NCBI RefSeq assembly: GCF_026151205.1
Contig: NC_087083.1
Coordinates: 7,995,460 to 8,059,459 of the forward strand
Source of the DNA: Bolinopsis microptera
Taxonomy: Eukaryota > Ctenophora > Tentaculata > Lobata > Bolinopsidae
Direction of reading: 5' to 3'
Length of the DNA stretch: 64,000 nt
The position numbers were made by a program, and so were the translations under genes. The notes below the pieces were generated by a model that saw nothing but the letters and a program-made list of their open reading frames with translations, was not told the origin of the DNA and did not search any database. Position 1 is the first letter of the stretch. Each line of letters begins with the position of its first letter. Below are positions 34,101-44,300 of the stretch, in pieces.

Positions 34101-37100
34101 CCTGAAGATGGCGTTGACGCCGAAAATTTGCCCTTACTCCTAACTTCCTTGTTTCACTTGTCCTTGTCTCTTCCAACCGGATAATATCCAGATATCAGTA
34201 TTTCAATCATGAGACTAATAAACAGCGAACTACTCCGTTATTTGATAGACCATATAAGGTAATATTACCATAATAACACTACCATATAAGGTAATGTTAC
34301 CATAATAACACTACCATATAAGGTAATGTTGATTGTTCACTATTTCAGGCGCACTGTCTCTACTGCACGACACAAGCTAAGTATTTGGGTAACATGGCAC
34401 GTGATTTACAAGAGTACGGTACTAATATCAGCATCGTTATCATCAACCGAGCAGGTGGGTCTTTAACCGAGCAGGTGGGTAAATACTAAATGTGTCACAA
34501 ATCCGATGCTTTGAAGTATAACTCAGCACAGAGACATTCAGACTCAAAACCAACTGTTAGGAGGATATTTCGATTTGAACTACTAAAAACTTAATAACTT
34601 AATAGCAGCTAAAATAGTAGCTTATATAACAGTGGATATACTAGTACTATAAATAAAGTGTGACGGATTAGTTTGCGAACAATTGCGATGATTAATATTT
34701 ATATTTGTCGGTATATTCGTTCCAAAGAAGTTTTGATGTGCCATAAAATTAGATCCTTGGGTTGATTGTTAACTTTATATTTTACATTTTCAAAATAACA
34801 TGTTTTTATTATCAATATCATCATCTGACTAATACTATGACAGGATACGAAGATTACATAGATTATTACATGCGGCACATCAAGATGTTTGACCATGTGT
34901 ATTTTATGCAAGATAACTGGGAAACTAACGCTTGGAGAGACCTACGAGGTAAACAATAACAATAACAATAACAATAACAATAACAATAACAATAACAATA
35001 ACAATAACAATAACAATAACAATAACAATAACAATAACAATAACAATAACAATAACAATAACAATAACAATAACAATAACAATAACAATAACAATAACAA
35101 TAACAATAACAATAACAATAACAATAACAATAACAATAACAATAACAATAACAATAACAATAACAATAACAATAACAATAACAATAACAATAACAATAAC
35201 AATAACAATAACAATAACAATAACAATAACAATAACAATAACAATAACAATAACAATAACAATAACAATAACAATAACAATAACAATAACAATAACAATA
35301 ACAATAACAATAACAATAACAATAACAATAACAATAACAATAACAATAAGAATAACAATAACAATAACAATAACAATAACAATAACAATAACAATAACAA
35401 TAACAATAACAATAACAATAACAATAACAATAACAATAACAATAACAATAACAATAACAATAACAATAACAATAACAATAACAATAACAATAACAATAAC
35501 AATAACAATAACAATAACAATAACAATAACAATAACAATAACAATAACAATATTTAATCATTTAAATCATGATAAAGAAAAATATGTTCATGGGGATGAT
35601 TTTTCAATTTCGCACTTAATTTCTAACCACCAATCAATGACTGATGAAAGGAAAACAACAAAGTATCCAGGGAGAAAAGATTATTTTATTTCATTCAGGA
35701 AGAAAGGATGATTTCTACATCTACGACACCTCACAGCGTTTAGTAAAGTACGCTACTGGTCGGAGTGTGTCTCTCACCAACTTTGGGTGGAAGGATGAAC
35801 TGTACGATATGTTGAGTAGGTAATAAATTAGTAATTAATTAGTAGGTAATTAACAAACACGCACGTGACATTGACACGTGTATTTTATTAATTCTTTGGA
35901 TTTGCTTAAGAGATTTAATTCATTGTAGAAGTACACTTGCCGTACATTTAAAAGCATCATTGGAAATATGGTAACAAAACTTAATGACCTACTTTTTATG
36001 GGCACACCAATTTCGATAAGTTACGTCCATTTGAGTGAGTTTTATTCCCCAGGTTAGGACAAGGAGGGTCTCCTTGTGATCAAGAAGAGGAAAGACAGAG
36101 AGAAGATAATTTACTTAGGTTTACAATGACTGAGAAAGGAAAAGAGTCTTTGCATGATAATACAAATTTGTTGAACAAATGTCATCTTTAACAACTTTAA
36201 ATTTTTAATTATTTCCGAACTAATTTTTACAGAACCCAGAATACCCAGTTCCCTCAGGGAATCCGAGTTTATGTTTCCAAGGCTGGACCAGTGTGGGAAA
36301 ATGGCAGATGTTTTACTTGACAGTTTGAGAGTACAATTGGGAACGGTCACCATTGTTTACTTTGTTGATGTGGGTGAATGTTATCTATCCATTATTCAGC
36401 TATATTAACCAAATTTTCATTAGAAATTATCTTATTTTCTCTTTGTAAATTACTGCAGTATATTATTTTCAGGCATCCGTCAGTTACAGCACATCTCAAG
36501 CAAAAGAACTAGGTTAGTTGAAAAGTTGTTTTTCAACTATATCCAACGGCTTCTCTGGCATTTACGTCATCATGTCTTACAAATTACTGTTATGGCAGGA
36601 ATATGATTTTACATTCTCCCCCAGCAAAGCTAGAAGAAAGGTGGCAAGCAGAGAGACAGCCTGTAAAAGTAGTGATTATAAATGCAATAGGAAGTGAGGG
36701 AGAATTGGATGCTCTAACTAACGAAGTAATCACAACAAAGAGCTAATATTGCTTAGTTTTCCTGCGCAAAGAGCTAATATTGCTTAGCTTTCCTGCGCAA
36801 AGAGCTAATATTGCTTAGCTTTCCTGCGCAAAGAGCTAATATTGCTTAGTTTTCCTGCGCAAAGAGCTAATATTGCTTAGCTTTCCTGCGCAAAGAGCTA
36901 ATTTTGCTTAGTTTTCCTGCGCAAAGAGCTAATGTTGCTTAGCTTTCCTGCGCAAAGAGCTAATATTGCTTAGTTTTCCTGCGCAAAGAGCTAATATTGC
37001 TTAGCTTTCCTGCGCAAAGAGCTAATATTGCTTAGTTTTCCTGCGCAAAGAGCTAATATTGCTTAGCTTTCCTGCGCAAAGAGCTAATATTGCTTAGTTT

Positions 37101-39421
37101 TCCTGCGCAAAGAGCTAATATTGCTTAGTTTTCCTGCGCAAAGCGCTAGTATTGCTTAGTTTTCCTGTGCAAAGAGCTAGTATTGTTTAGTTTTCCTGCG
37201 CCGTTTCTTTGCAAAACATTCTTTTTTTAAAACTTCAAAATTGTTGTTCTTTTTTTCTTGACTTGTAATAGCTCAACATAGTGATTACATCTGTCTTCAA
37301 ACAGGTACATCAGATTTCCAAGACTGTCACAGACATATTGCAAGACTCAAATGATCAGCAGTTATTTTCTCAACTACAAGGTAGGAAGCTAACAGGAAGG
37401 TAACACGCAGCAAGGTTATCTGAACTCATGGTGGAACCTGTCGATCTCAAATTTAGCAGTAACCAGCTAGTAGCCGGGCAGTAACCAGCTAGTAGCCGGT
37501 CAGTAGCCAGCTAGTAGCCGGTCAGTAGCCAGCTAGTAGCCGGTCAGTAGCCAGCTAGTAGCCGGTCAGTAGCCGGTCAGTAGCCAGCTACTAGCCGGTC
37601 AATAGCCGGCTAGTAGCCGGTCAGTAGCCGGTCAGTAGCCAGCTAGTAGCCGGTCAGTAGCCAGCTAGTAGCCGGTCAGTAGCCGGTCAGTAGCCAGCTA
37701 GTAGCCGGTCAGTAGCCGGTCAGTAGCCGGTCAGTAGCCAGCTACTAGCCGGTCATTAGCCGGCTAGTAGCCGGTCAGTAGCCGGTCAGTAGCTAGCTAG
37801 TAGCCGGTCAGTAGCCAGCTAGTAGCCGGTCAGTAACCACTAGCCAGCTAGTAGCCGGTCAGTAGCCAGCTAGTAGCCGGTCAGTAGCCAGCTAGTAGCC
37901 GGTCAGTAGCCAGTTAGTAGCCGGTCAGTAGCTAGCTAGTAGCCGGTCAGTAGCCAGCTACGAGCCGGTCAGTAGCCAGCTACTAGCCTAGTATAATTGT
38001 ACCTATTTGCCGTTATCATTATTGAGATTGAATGGTAATGATAATCGGATACTTGCTCAGCGTTTCGTGACGACATACTTATCTACGACGGAAGTAAGAG
38101 ACTGATGTTCTACAACAGGTCCCCAAAGAGTGACCTGTTGAACAATGGATGGAGATCTGAGCTCAGCAAGCTCATCCAATCTGGGGATACATTCTGCTCA
38201 GATTTCCAAATGAGGTGATCCTGCTTGAGGAATTGTTTTCAGACTATATTTTATTTACTTTTAATGAAATATGATAGATTTTCGTTCAATATTTGTCACT
38301 TATCCATTTTAGAGAGCTGAAATGCAAAAAGGCCGAGGATTGGACATACAATGAAATTCCTTTCCACTGGATGACCTTTCAGAGATTTACAGTGCTGTCT
38401 ATTCTGAAGGTAACTATAGAGGAATTTATATGTTGACAGACTCCGACTAAAATCAAACAATATTTTCAGAAATTAATTTGATTTGCTTCAATAATTATGT
38501 TTTTCAGGAAGGACCCGAGGGAATCGACCAGTTTAGTAAAATAAAAGAAGCGAGGTCAAAAATGGGGCATTTTCCAATAACACACATGGCGATCAACCCA
38601 AGTTCTTCAGGTTTATACAATAATTCTTTCAAACTCTTAAAGTCTTATCTGAACTGCCCGGAGCTGATTATTGAAAAGACTTTGAAAATAGAAATTTTAT
38701 TCGGCTTGTCGTCACATTCCGAACAATTATACTAACACTATCAGGAGGGTTAAACTTAAAGAGTTTACTACAATTTCAAATGGATTGTGCAGACAATTTG
38801 AAAGGACTGAAATTTAAAATTCCTTCTTTTACAAAATAAACCAAGGTGATAACTAAAGGTTGCATAATATCAGGAGGGTTAGAAAATATCTGGAAGTTAA
38901 GGGAACTTGCCAAGGACTCCAGAATACACTTCATTGAGGACTACGCTGCGTCGGAAAACAGCATTATCAATCAACTTTACGGTAATTTCATAATAAAATC
39001 TTGGGTTGCATCGTGGTGACATTATCTATCATTATATTATTCATTTTGATAGTTCTAAATTTTTGTGTTTTGATTAAATTCGTGTGTTTAGATGGAGGTG
39101 GTGTTAGTGAGTCTGGGGGTAGAAATATTACCTGTAATACGTACCTATACCCCCAGAACTTGTACCACTTACCCATGCTGTTAGTATTTATGTATTGTAT
39201 ATGTACTATTTGTAAAAGTTTCAAATCAAATCAAATCATTTAATTAACCTGATATTATTATTAATCATAATTATTATTACAATAAAACCCTGATCTACCG
39301 CACCCCTCCATATATATACTGCAAACCCCGATTTACGCGGCTGTACCCTTTTCCAAACTCCACGGTAAATCGGGGTTTTGCTTTACTGAACTAGTAACAG
39401 ATTTCCTCGCGTGAAACACTT

Positions 39422-39494
<73 letters not shown>

Positions 39495-39540
39495 CACTTC
39501 ACTTTCACTTTAACTTTAACTTTAACTTTCACTTTAACTT

Positions 39541-39583
<43 letters not shown>

Positions 39584-39717
39584 CAGGAGCACCAGGAGAC
39601 GTGTTTTACTACGACAAAGAAGGAGTTTTAAGAAACAGGGAGACATTCTCACTGCACTACGATCTTATGAGCAAGATACGGGCTCAATACAAGGCAGCTG
39701 ATAGGCCATGTTTTTAA
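31159..39717 (+). CDS. Secreted triple selenoprotein P N-domain-like protein (no Sec)
   Basis: Fifteen exons: 31159-31211, 31711-31782, 32879-32969, 34349-34454, 34844-34948, 35699-35815, 36233-36369, 36473-36512, 36625-36725, 37305-37380, 38061-38214, 38313-38409, 38508-38610, 38874-38981, 39587-39717. The total is 1491 nt, 496 aa, frame closed. The signal peptide starts MKQLHFLVFVLIVYF; an in-frame ATG at 31132 is an alternative start. Three tandem units each follow the selenoprotein P order: ICK...W entry, VTVLAL-type strand, redox site, NISIVIIN-type strand, Trp/Asp-rich helix, DDFYIYD...RL..Y. Unit 1 has CLYC where selenoprotein P has UxxC; unit 2 has VSYS; unit 3 has none. No His-rich or Sec-rich tail and no in-frame TGA. 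Likely a thioredoxin-fold extracellular protein; redox activity is expected only for unit 1. Confidence 0.85.
31711..35815 (+). CDS. SelP-like unit 1 (exons 2-6), CxxC intact
   Basis: Residues ~18-181. Key segments: RATVLALHTAHCLYCTTQAK (redox CLYC), YGTNISIVIINRA, FMQDNWETNAWRDLRG, KDDFYIYDTSQRLVKYATG. The exon 6 end is placed at A|GTAGGT (35815) because that keeps the frame into exon 7; the alternative AG|GTAATA four bases on would not. Confidence 0.82.
31808..32558. repeat. 8-bp satellite (ACTTTATA)n
   Basis: About 93 copies of TTATAACT, with a few TTAATAACT and TCATAACT variants at the left end. Starts ~25 nt after the exon 2 donor of the SelP-like gene and fills most of that intron. Confidence 0.97.
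33178..33514. mobile_element. Near-perfect fold-back element with 8-bp TSD
   Basis: 337-bp palindrome (arms ~160 bp, centre near 33347) whose ends read GGCAAGTTTCCATAAACG. Flanked by perfect ACGAGGAC at 33170-33177 and 33515-33522. In intron 3 of the SelP-like gene. The 8-bp TSD suggests hAT-type mobilisation. The ends resemble those of the larger fold-back at 42089-43159 (GGSAASTTGGTCG). Confidence 0.92.
33920..34198. mobile_element. Mariner-like fold-back MITE (TA flanks)
   Basis: 279-bp near-perfect palindrome starting CTGATATCTGGATATTATCC, flanked by TA on both sides, as for Tc1/mariner insertions. Arms ~135 bp around an AT-rich centre. A diverged piece of the same centre lies at 58134-58190. 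The surrounding 'accatataaggtaatgttacc' units (33873-33917 and 34247-34330) form a short minisatellite that the element interrupts. Confidence 0.85.
34445..34480 (+). repeat. Duplicated exon end and 5' splice donor (20-bp period)
   Basis: 'aaccgagcaggtgggt' occurs at 34445-34460 and 34465-34480. The first is the end of exon 4 of the SelP-like gene with its GTGGGT donor; the second is an intronic decoy. Confidence 0.9.
34949..35553. repeat. Hexamer microsatellite (AACAAT)n
   Basis: About 100 copies with one variant (aataag at ~35346). It begins at the exon 5 donor itself (GTAAACAATAAC). The poly-N, poly-L and CY reading frames here are artefacts. Confidence 0.98.
36233..38214 (+). CDS. SelP-like unit 2 (exons 7-11), redox Cys lost
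   Basis: Segments GTVTIVYFVDASVSYSTSQA, PVKVVIINAIG, VTDILQDSNDQQLFSQLQ and RDDILIYDGSKRLMFYN align with unit 1, but the CxxC is VxxS. It ends LSKLIQSGDTFCSDFQ. Confidence 0.8.
36736..37200. repeat. 31-bp minisatellite, ~15 copies
   Basis: Unit 'agctaatattgcttagcttt' plus 'cctgcgcaaag', alternating gcttagttt/gcttagctt. It starts ~15 nt after the exon 9 donor of the SelP-like gene. Confidence 0.95.
37470..37990. repeat. GTAGCCGG/CAGCTA higher-order minisatellite
   Basis: Mosaic of ~11-bp units (CAGTAGCCGGT and CAGCTAGTAGC). Intron 10 of the SelP-like gene. The same word family builds the fold-back element at 42089-43159. Confidence 0.93.
38313..39717 (+). CDS. SelP-like unit 3 (exons 12-15), no redox motif
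   Basis: ELKCKKAEDWTYNEIPFHW starts the unit; FTVLSILKEGPEGIDQFSK occupies the redox region without Cys; HMAINPSS, IHFIEDYAASENSIINQLYG and GDVFYYDKEGVLRNRE follow. Stop TAA at 39715-39717. The acceptor of exon 14 (tatcaggagggtta) has a near-identical decoy at about 38742. Confidence 0.75.
39410..39586 (+). repeat. (TTTCAC)n microsatellite that forms the 3' splice site tract
   Basis: Hexamer array running directly into TTTCAG, the acceptor of exon 15 of the SelP-like gene. The last unit differs from the others only by C to G, which creates the AG. Confidence 0.93.
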
Positions 39718-40539
39718 AGGCATTCTACTATTATGAATAAGAATTTTAGAATGAAAGGGATCAAAGGTATTGCTGCAGCCTGCTACCAATTGTTTAATAT
39801 GACATTCTGATCGAGGCGGGAAGCCCTTCAGCATATTTTGAACATTTGTCTTGCTAAGTTAATAAATTGCCATGCTGTGATGATATAAATTTATGTATTG
39901 TTAGGTTTGCAACAGGAGATGTCAACCTTATATTAACACCTTTATAGCACCTTTGTAGCACCTTTGTAAAAATATGCTCTATTAATATTATCCTATTAAG
40001 TGATCATTTTAATCGAAAACCAATTGATATACTCAATTCTATGAAATCTGTTATTTATCAATAACTTAACTACAAAAGAAATATTAAAGCAACATTCTAA
40101 TAATTAATTGATTGATTAATTAATTAGTTAAATCTAATAAGCTCTCATTGTTTCCCTTATAAAATGTTTTAGGAAATGCATGTAATAGACAAAATAAGTT
40201 GAAAAAACACTAAAGAAAATCAAAACTCACTACAAAAACTAAAATAAATTCATGAATTTCAACAACAACAAAAAAGAAATAGAATGTTCAAAATTCTATA
40301 CACAAAATAAATTTGTATCAGTTTAAAGTCGTAGCATTATTGATATTTACGATAATTGAAATCAAACTATAAAACTGATCTTATAGTCTTCGAATTCGTC
40401 CGATTCATCAATATTGAAAATACTGTCTTTGCTTATTTCATAATTCTGTTCAAAATTTGTACATCGCGAAAACAGTTTCGCTATTTAGAGTCACACCTTC
40501 AGCGTCATAAAATGTTTTGACAATCTGTTATTCCGTTGG

Positions 40540-40605
40540 GTTCTTAGCGTCCTTTTTGGAGGTTCTTAGCGTCATTTTTGGGGTTCTTAGAGTCCTTCTT
40601 CGCTC
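40540..40605. repeat. ~22-bp triple direct repeat
   Basis: Three copies of 'ggttcttagcgtccttttt'-like sequence in the tail-to-tail gap between the SelP-like gene (stop at 39717) and the GPCR (stop at 40811). Otherwise 39718-40810 is AT-rich with no gene seen. Confidence 0.75.
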
Positions 40606-40810
40606 ATTCTGTGACTGGTTCTGGGAAGTTGCTGGCCAGGGACACTGCGTCGGGGCTAGAAAATTGGTTTTTAGTATCAGTTTTGTGAGTGAAGATAACA
40701 ATTTGCTACAATTTCAAAAAGGACTTTGAACATTTTGAAGGGACTAAAATTTTAGATTCCTCCTTTTACAGCTCTCCATAAATTGCAGTCATGAACTGAT
40801 TAATCTACAA

Positions 40811-41380
40811 TTATTGAATTAATTGATCTATAATTAAAACAACTAACTCGTGAGGGAAATGTGTACACTCGTAGTAGAGATGATCATGATCAGATTTTGG
40901 TTCAGGAGTTGGGATGGGTGTAGGAACTACTCCCACCGGCAGTGAATCATCAATCTCACATTTCACTCTGAGGGGGAAATTAGTTAAACAAAGGTGTTTT
41001 ATGCCAATTTTATACAATAATAATGAAAATATCTACAAAGAACATCAATTAAGAGTGATTTTAATAATAATTCGTTTCAACAGTATTGCGCTGGATTTCA
41101 TCGGTATGAACTATGAATAGGCATAACGGATATCAATAAGTTGATTTAATTGTGCAGCAGAACGTTTATCCAGACTTGCTCCTGTAGTAGATATAACATC
41201 TTTTATACTTTTATAACACCATTAAACTTACAGAAGAGCGTTGCTCCTTGTAGATCCATGACTTTCAATCTCAGCATCGTCCATATTCTCGTTTGAGTAC
41301 ACATTCTTTCGAGCCTCTTCCTCCAGCTTCTTCTGTTCCTCCAGCTGTTTCGCTGCTACTGGATCAATCGTCGTGGGATC
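40811..41380 (-). CDS. GPCR cytoplasmic tail exons 32-33
   Basis: 41232-41380 and 40811-40967. The tail has a charged helix (KQLEEQKKLEEEARKN) and a Pro-rich part (PTPIPTPEPKSDHDHL), ending LIIDQLIQ and a stop. No classic PDZ ligand is obvious. Confidence 0.8.
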
Positions 41381-44300
41381 CTAGTGAAAGAGAATATGAA
41401 AGGGAATGGATAACGCCGAGAAACGATATGTTGTTAAGTATTTTTCGTAACTGAATTGCTTGTGAGAAACCCGATGGTAAGGCTAAGAAAATTAATTCGT
41501 GGATACGGAAATAATCCCTGTACAGTTAAATAAACTTACAAAAGGTTTCTCCCTGTACAGTAAATAAACTTACAAAAGGTTTCTCCCTGTTGAAGACAGT
41601 GCTGACAGCAGCATTTGACTTCCTGGTGGAAGTAGTACTCCGCGCTGACTGCAGTATCTCCGGCACCTCCATACCGCACGGTTTTAGGAGAGTTCCCAGT
41701 ACTTCCTCTTGTAGTACCACGAACACAATGAACATGATCGGTCCCTAGAGAGTGTTTAATTTTTACATCAAGTATCAATTATCAACGATCAATATAATAA
41801 TGCAAATTGAAGTTTAATAACAGCATTATTAAGATAAAACGTATACTCAGTAGTGTTTAATGTAAACAGAAATAAGAGTGTTTGATTTTTGTCAACTATC
41901 AATGATTTGGGGTATCTATTTAACTGATTAAAGGTTCTGATAAGGGTCTTGGCAAACACGTTTGGTATTTCTGGATAGAATTGTTCGAAATAAATAATTA
42001 AAGATGAATTATAACTTTATAAAGGTTATATTGTTATACCTATAAACGGGTCATTTATAATAATATAAAGGTTTTATAAAGGTTATATGGCAACTTGGTC
42101 GTTTAGCTCCGACAGTCTATGCAACGTCTATGCAACGTCCATGCAACAACAAAAGAACCGTCTATGCAACGTCTATGCAACGTCCCTGCACAATGAACAC
42201 TCTATGCACACTCCCTGCACGGTCAGTCTATGCAACGTCTATGCAACGTCTATGCAACGTCCCTGCACAGTACCATATGAACACCGGCTACTAGCCGGCT
42301 ACTAGCCGGCTACTAGCCGGCTAGTAGCCACTTTTGTAATAACAGCTCCTCAACTTCACATTACCAACCGGCTACTAACCGGCACTTGAAAAGTGGTCAC
42401 TAGCCGGCTACTAACCGGCTACTAGCCGGCTAGTGACCACAAAGTGGCTACTAACCGGCTACTAAGCGGTCACTAGCCGGCTATTAGCCGAGCTCTAAAG
42501 CAGACCTACTAGTAGCCGGTTCCAAACCGGCTACTAGCCGGCACTTAGAAAGCGGTCACTAGCCGGCTACTAACCGGCTACTAACCGGCTAGTAACCACC
42601 AAGTGGCTACTAACCGGCTACTAACCGGTCACTAGCCGGCTCTTAAGCGGACCTACTAGCGGTTAGTAGCCGGCTAGTGACCGCTTTTCAAGTGCCGGCT
42701 AGTAGCCGGTTTAGAACCGGCTACTAATAGGTCTGCTTTAGAGCTCGGCTAATAGCCGGCTAGTGACCGCTTAGTAGCCGGTTAGTAGCCACTTTGTGGT
42801 CACTAGCCGGCTAGTAGCCGGTTAGTAGCCGGCTAGTGACCACTTTTCAAGTGCCGGTTAGTAGCCGGTTGTTAATGTGAAGTTGAGGAGCTGTTATTAC
42901 AAAAGTGGCTACTAGCCGGCTAGTAGCCGGCTAGTAGCCGGCTAGTAGCCGGCTAGTAGCCGGTGTTCATATGGTTCTGTGCAGGGACGTTGCATAGACG
43001 TTGCATAGACGTTGCATAGACTGACCGTGCAGGGAGTGTGCATAGAGTGTTCATTGTGCAGGGACGTTGCATAGACGTTGCATAGACGGTTCTTTTGTTG
43101 TTGCCCGGACGTTGCATAGACGTTGCATAGACTGTCCGGAGCTAAACGACCAACTTCCCGGTTATATAAAGGAGCATTACCTGCAGACCGGTGAGGATGA
43201 TGAATAACCACTGTCCAATGAGGGCTATGGGTTCAAAGGTCATTACTCCCACGATCCAGGGTACACCTACTGTCACTGCAATAGTCACTGCTCCTTTGAT
43301 TTGTTTCTGAACGGTATAAAATATGAATAGTACGTAAGTGAACATGAAATGCCTTACAGAAGTACTTTGATTGAGGCAGTTATGTTATTTGTCCATGGAA
43401 TTGTAAATTCATTCAAATATCCCAATTTTGGATGTGCATAACCGCAGACCGCAGAACAAAAGCTATAGACTAAAACAATCCGTGATAGTCTGTGCCTATA
43501 GGAGTAGTTCCTGACAGTTGTAAACTTACCGCGAGTCCAGTGCTCCCAGACCCACTCCTAGCAGCCCGGATGAGCACCCTGATGATCATGAAGAAAACAC
43601 CACAGTTGAGGAGGAGACAGATGTACATGGGGATCATGAAGCTCACCCACTTCCAGGGGTTTGCAACCCAGCATTCTGTATTGTTCTTGCTGTAGCTGCT
43701 CACTGAAGTCGCGGTTATTAAGGGTGAATCACAAACTCTTCCAACATTACGATTACTATTAGGTCTTGAGCTGTTCATCATGATTTTAAAACTAGATTTT
43801 TAGACTAGATTTATAATTTGAGACTAGATTTTTAAACTAGATTTTAAAACCAGTGCTTACTGATATATGGCATATCGGCCGCCTTGTTTTCTTGGTTGTT
43901 CATCATCTCTGAAGTCAAGAAAGCTGAAGTGGGCAGAATTGCCGGGATTATCCAACAGAAGACCACACATTTGTGTATGTAGAATCTGTCTACCTTTCCG
44001 AACGTTTTTATTGCATCAACAATCTAGAGGGGTGGGTGTCATTTCTCAAAAGTTAGGATAATACTAAACATTTTGCTGAATTTAGATACTGAATTCTTAC
44101 GAGAAACGTTAAGTATGTTAAACTAGACAAACCTTTCCATAGAGAGTATACGCACAACAGGACATCCAGGCCATAACAACGAGGAAGAGGTACTGAACTA
44201 TTATCACGCCCACGTAGCACGGCATGTTCAGGGCCACTGTCGGGTACTGGGGAAGAACATGATTTTAGTGAGAAGGATTATTGTGATGTGTGAACCGAAA

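Noticed and set aside
34866-35561. Poly-Asn, poly-Leu and Cys-Tyr repeat proteins
   Set aside because: All three come from the AACAAT microsatellite inside intron 5 of the SelP-like gene.
36736-37990. CRISPR-like arrays
   Set aside because: The units are contiguous tandem repeats without unique spacers, and the DNA is from an animal.
31159-39717. Selenocysteine insertion in the SelP-like protein
   Set aside because: No in-frame TGA in the 15-exon model; the redox position is encoded by a Cys codon.
42087-43211. Matching LCNVYATSMQ reading frames on both strands
   Set aside because: Produced by the symmetric minisatellite arms of the fold-back element.
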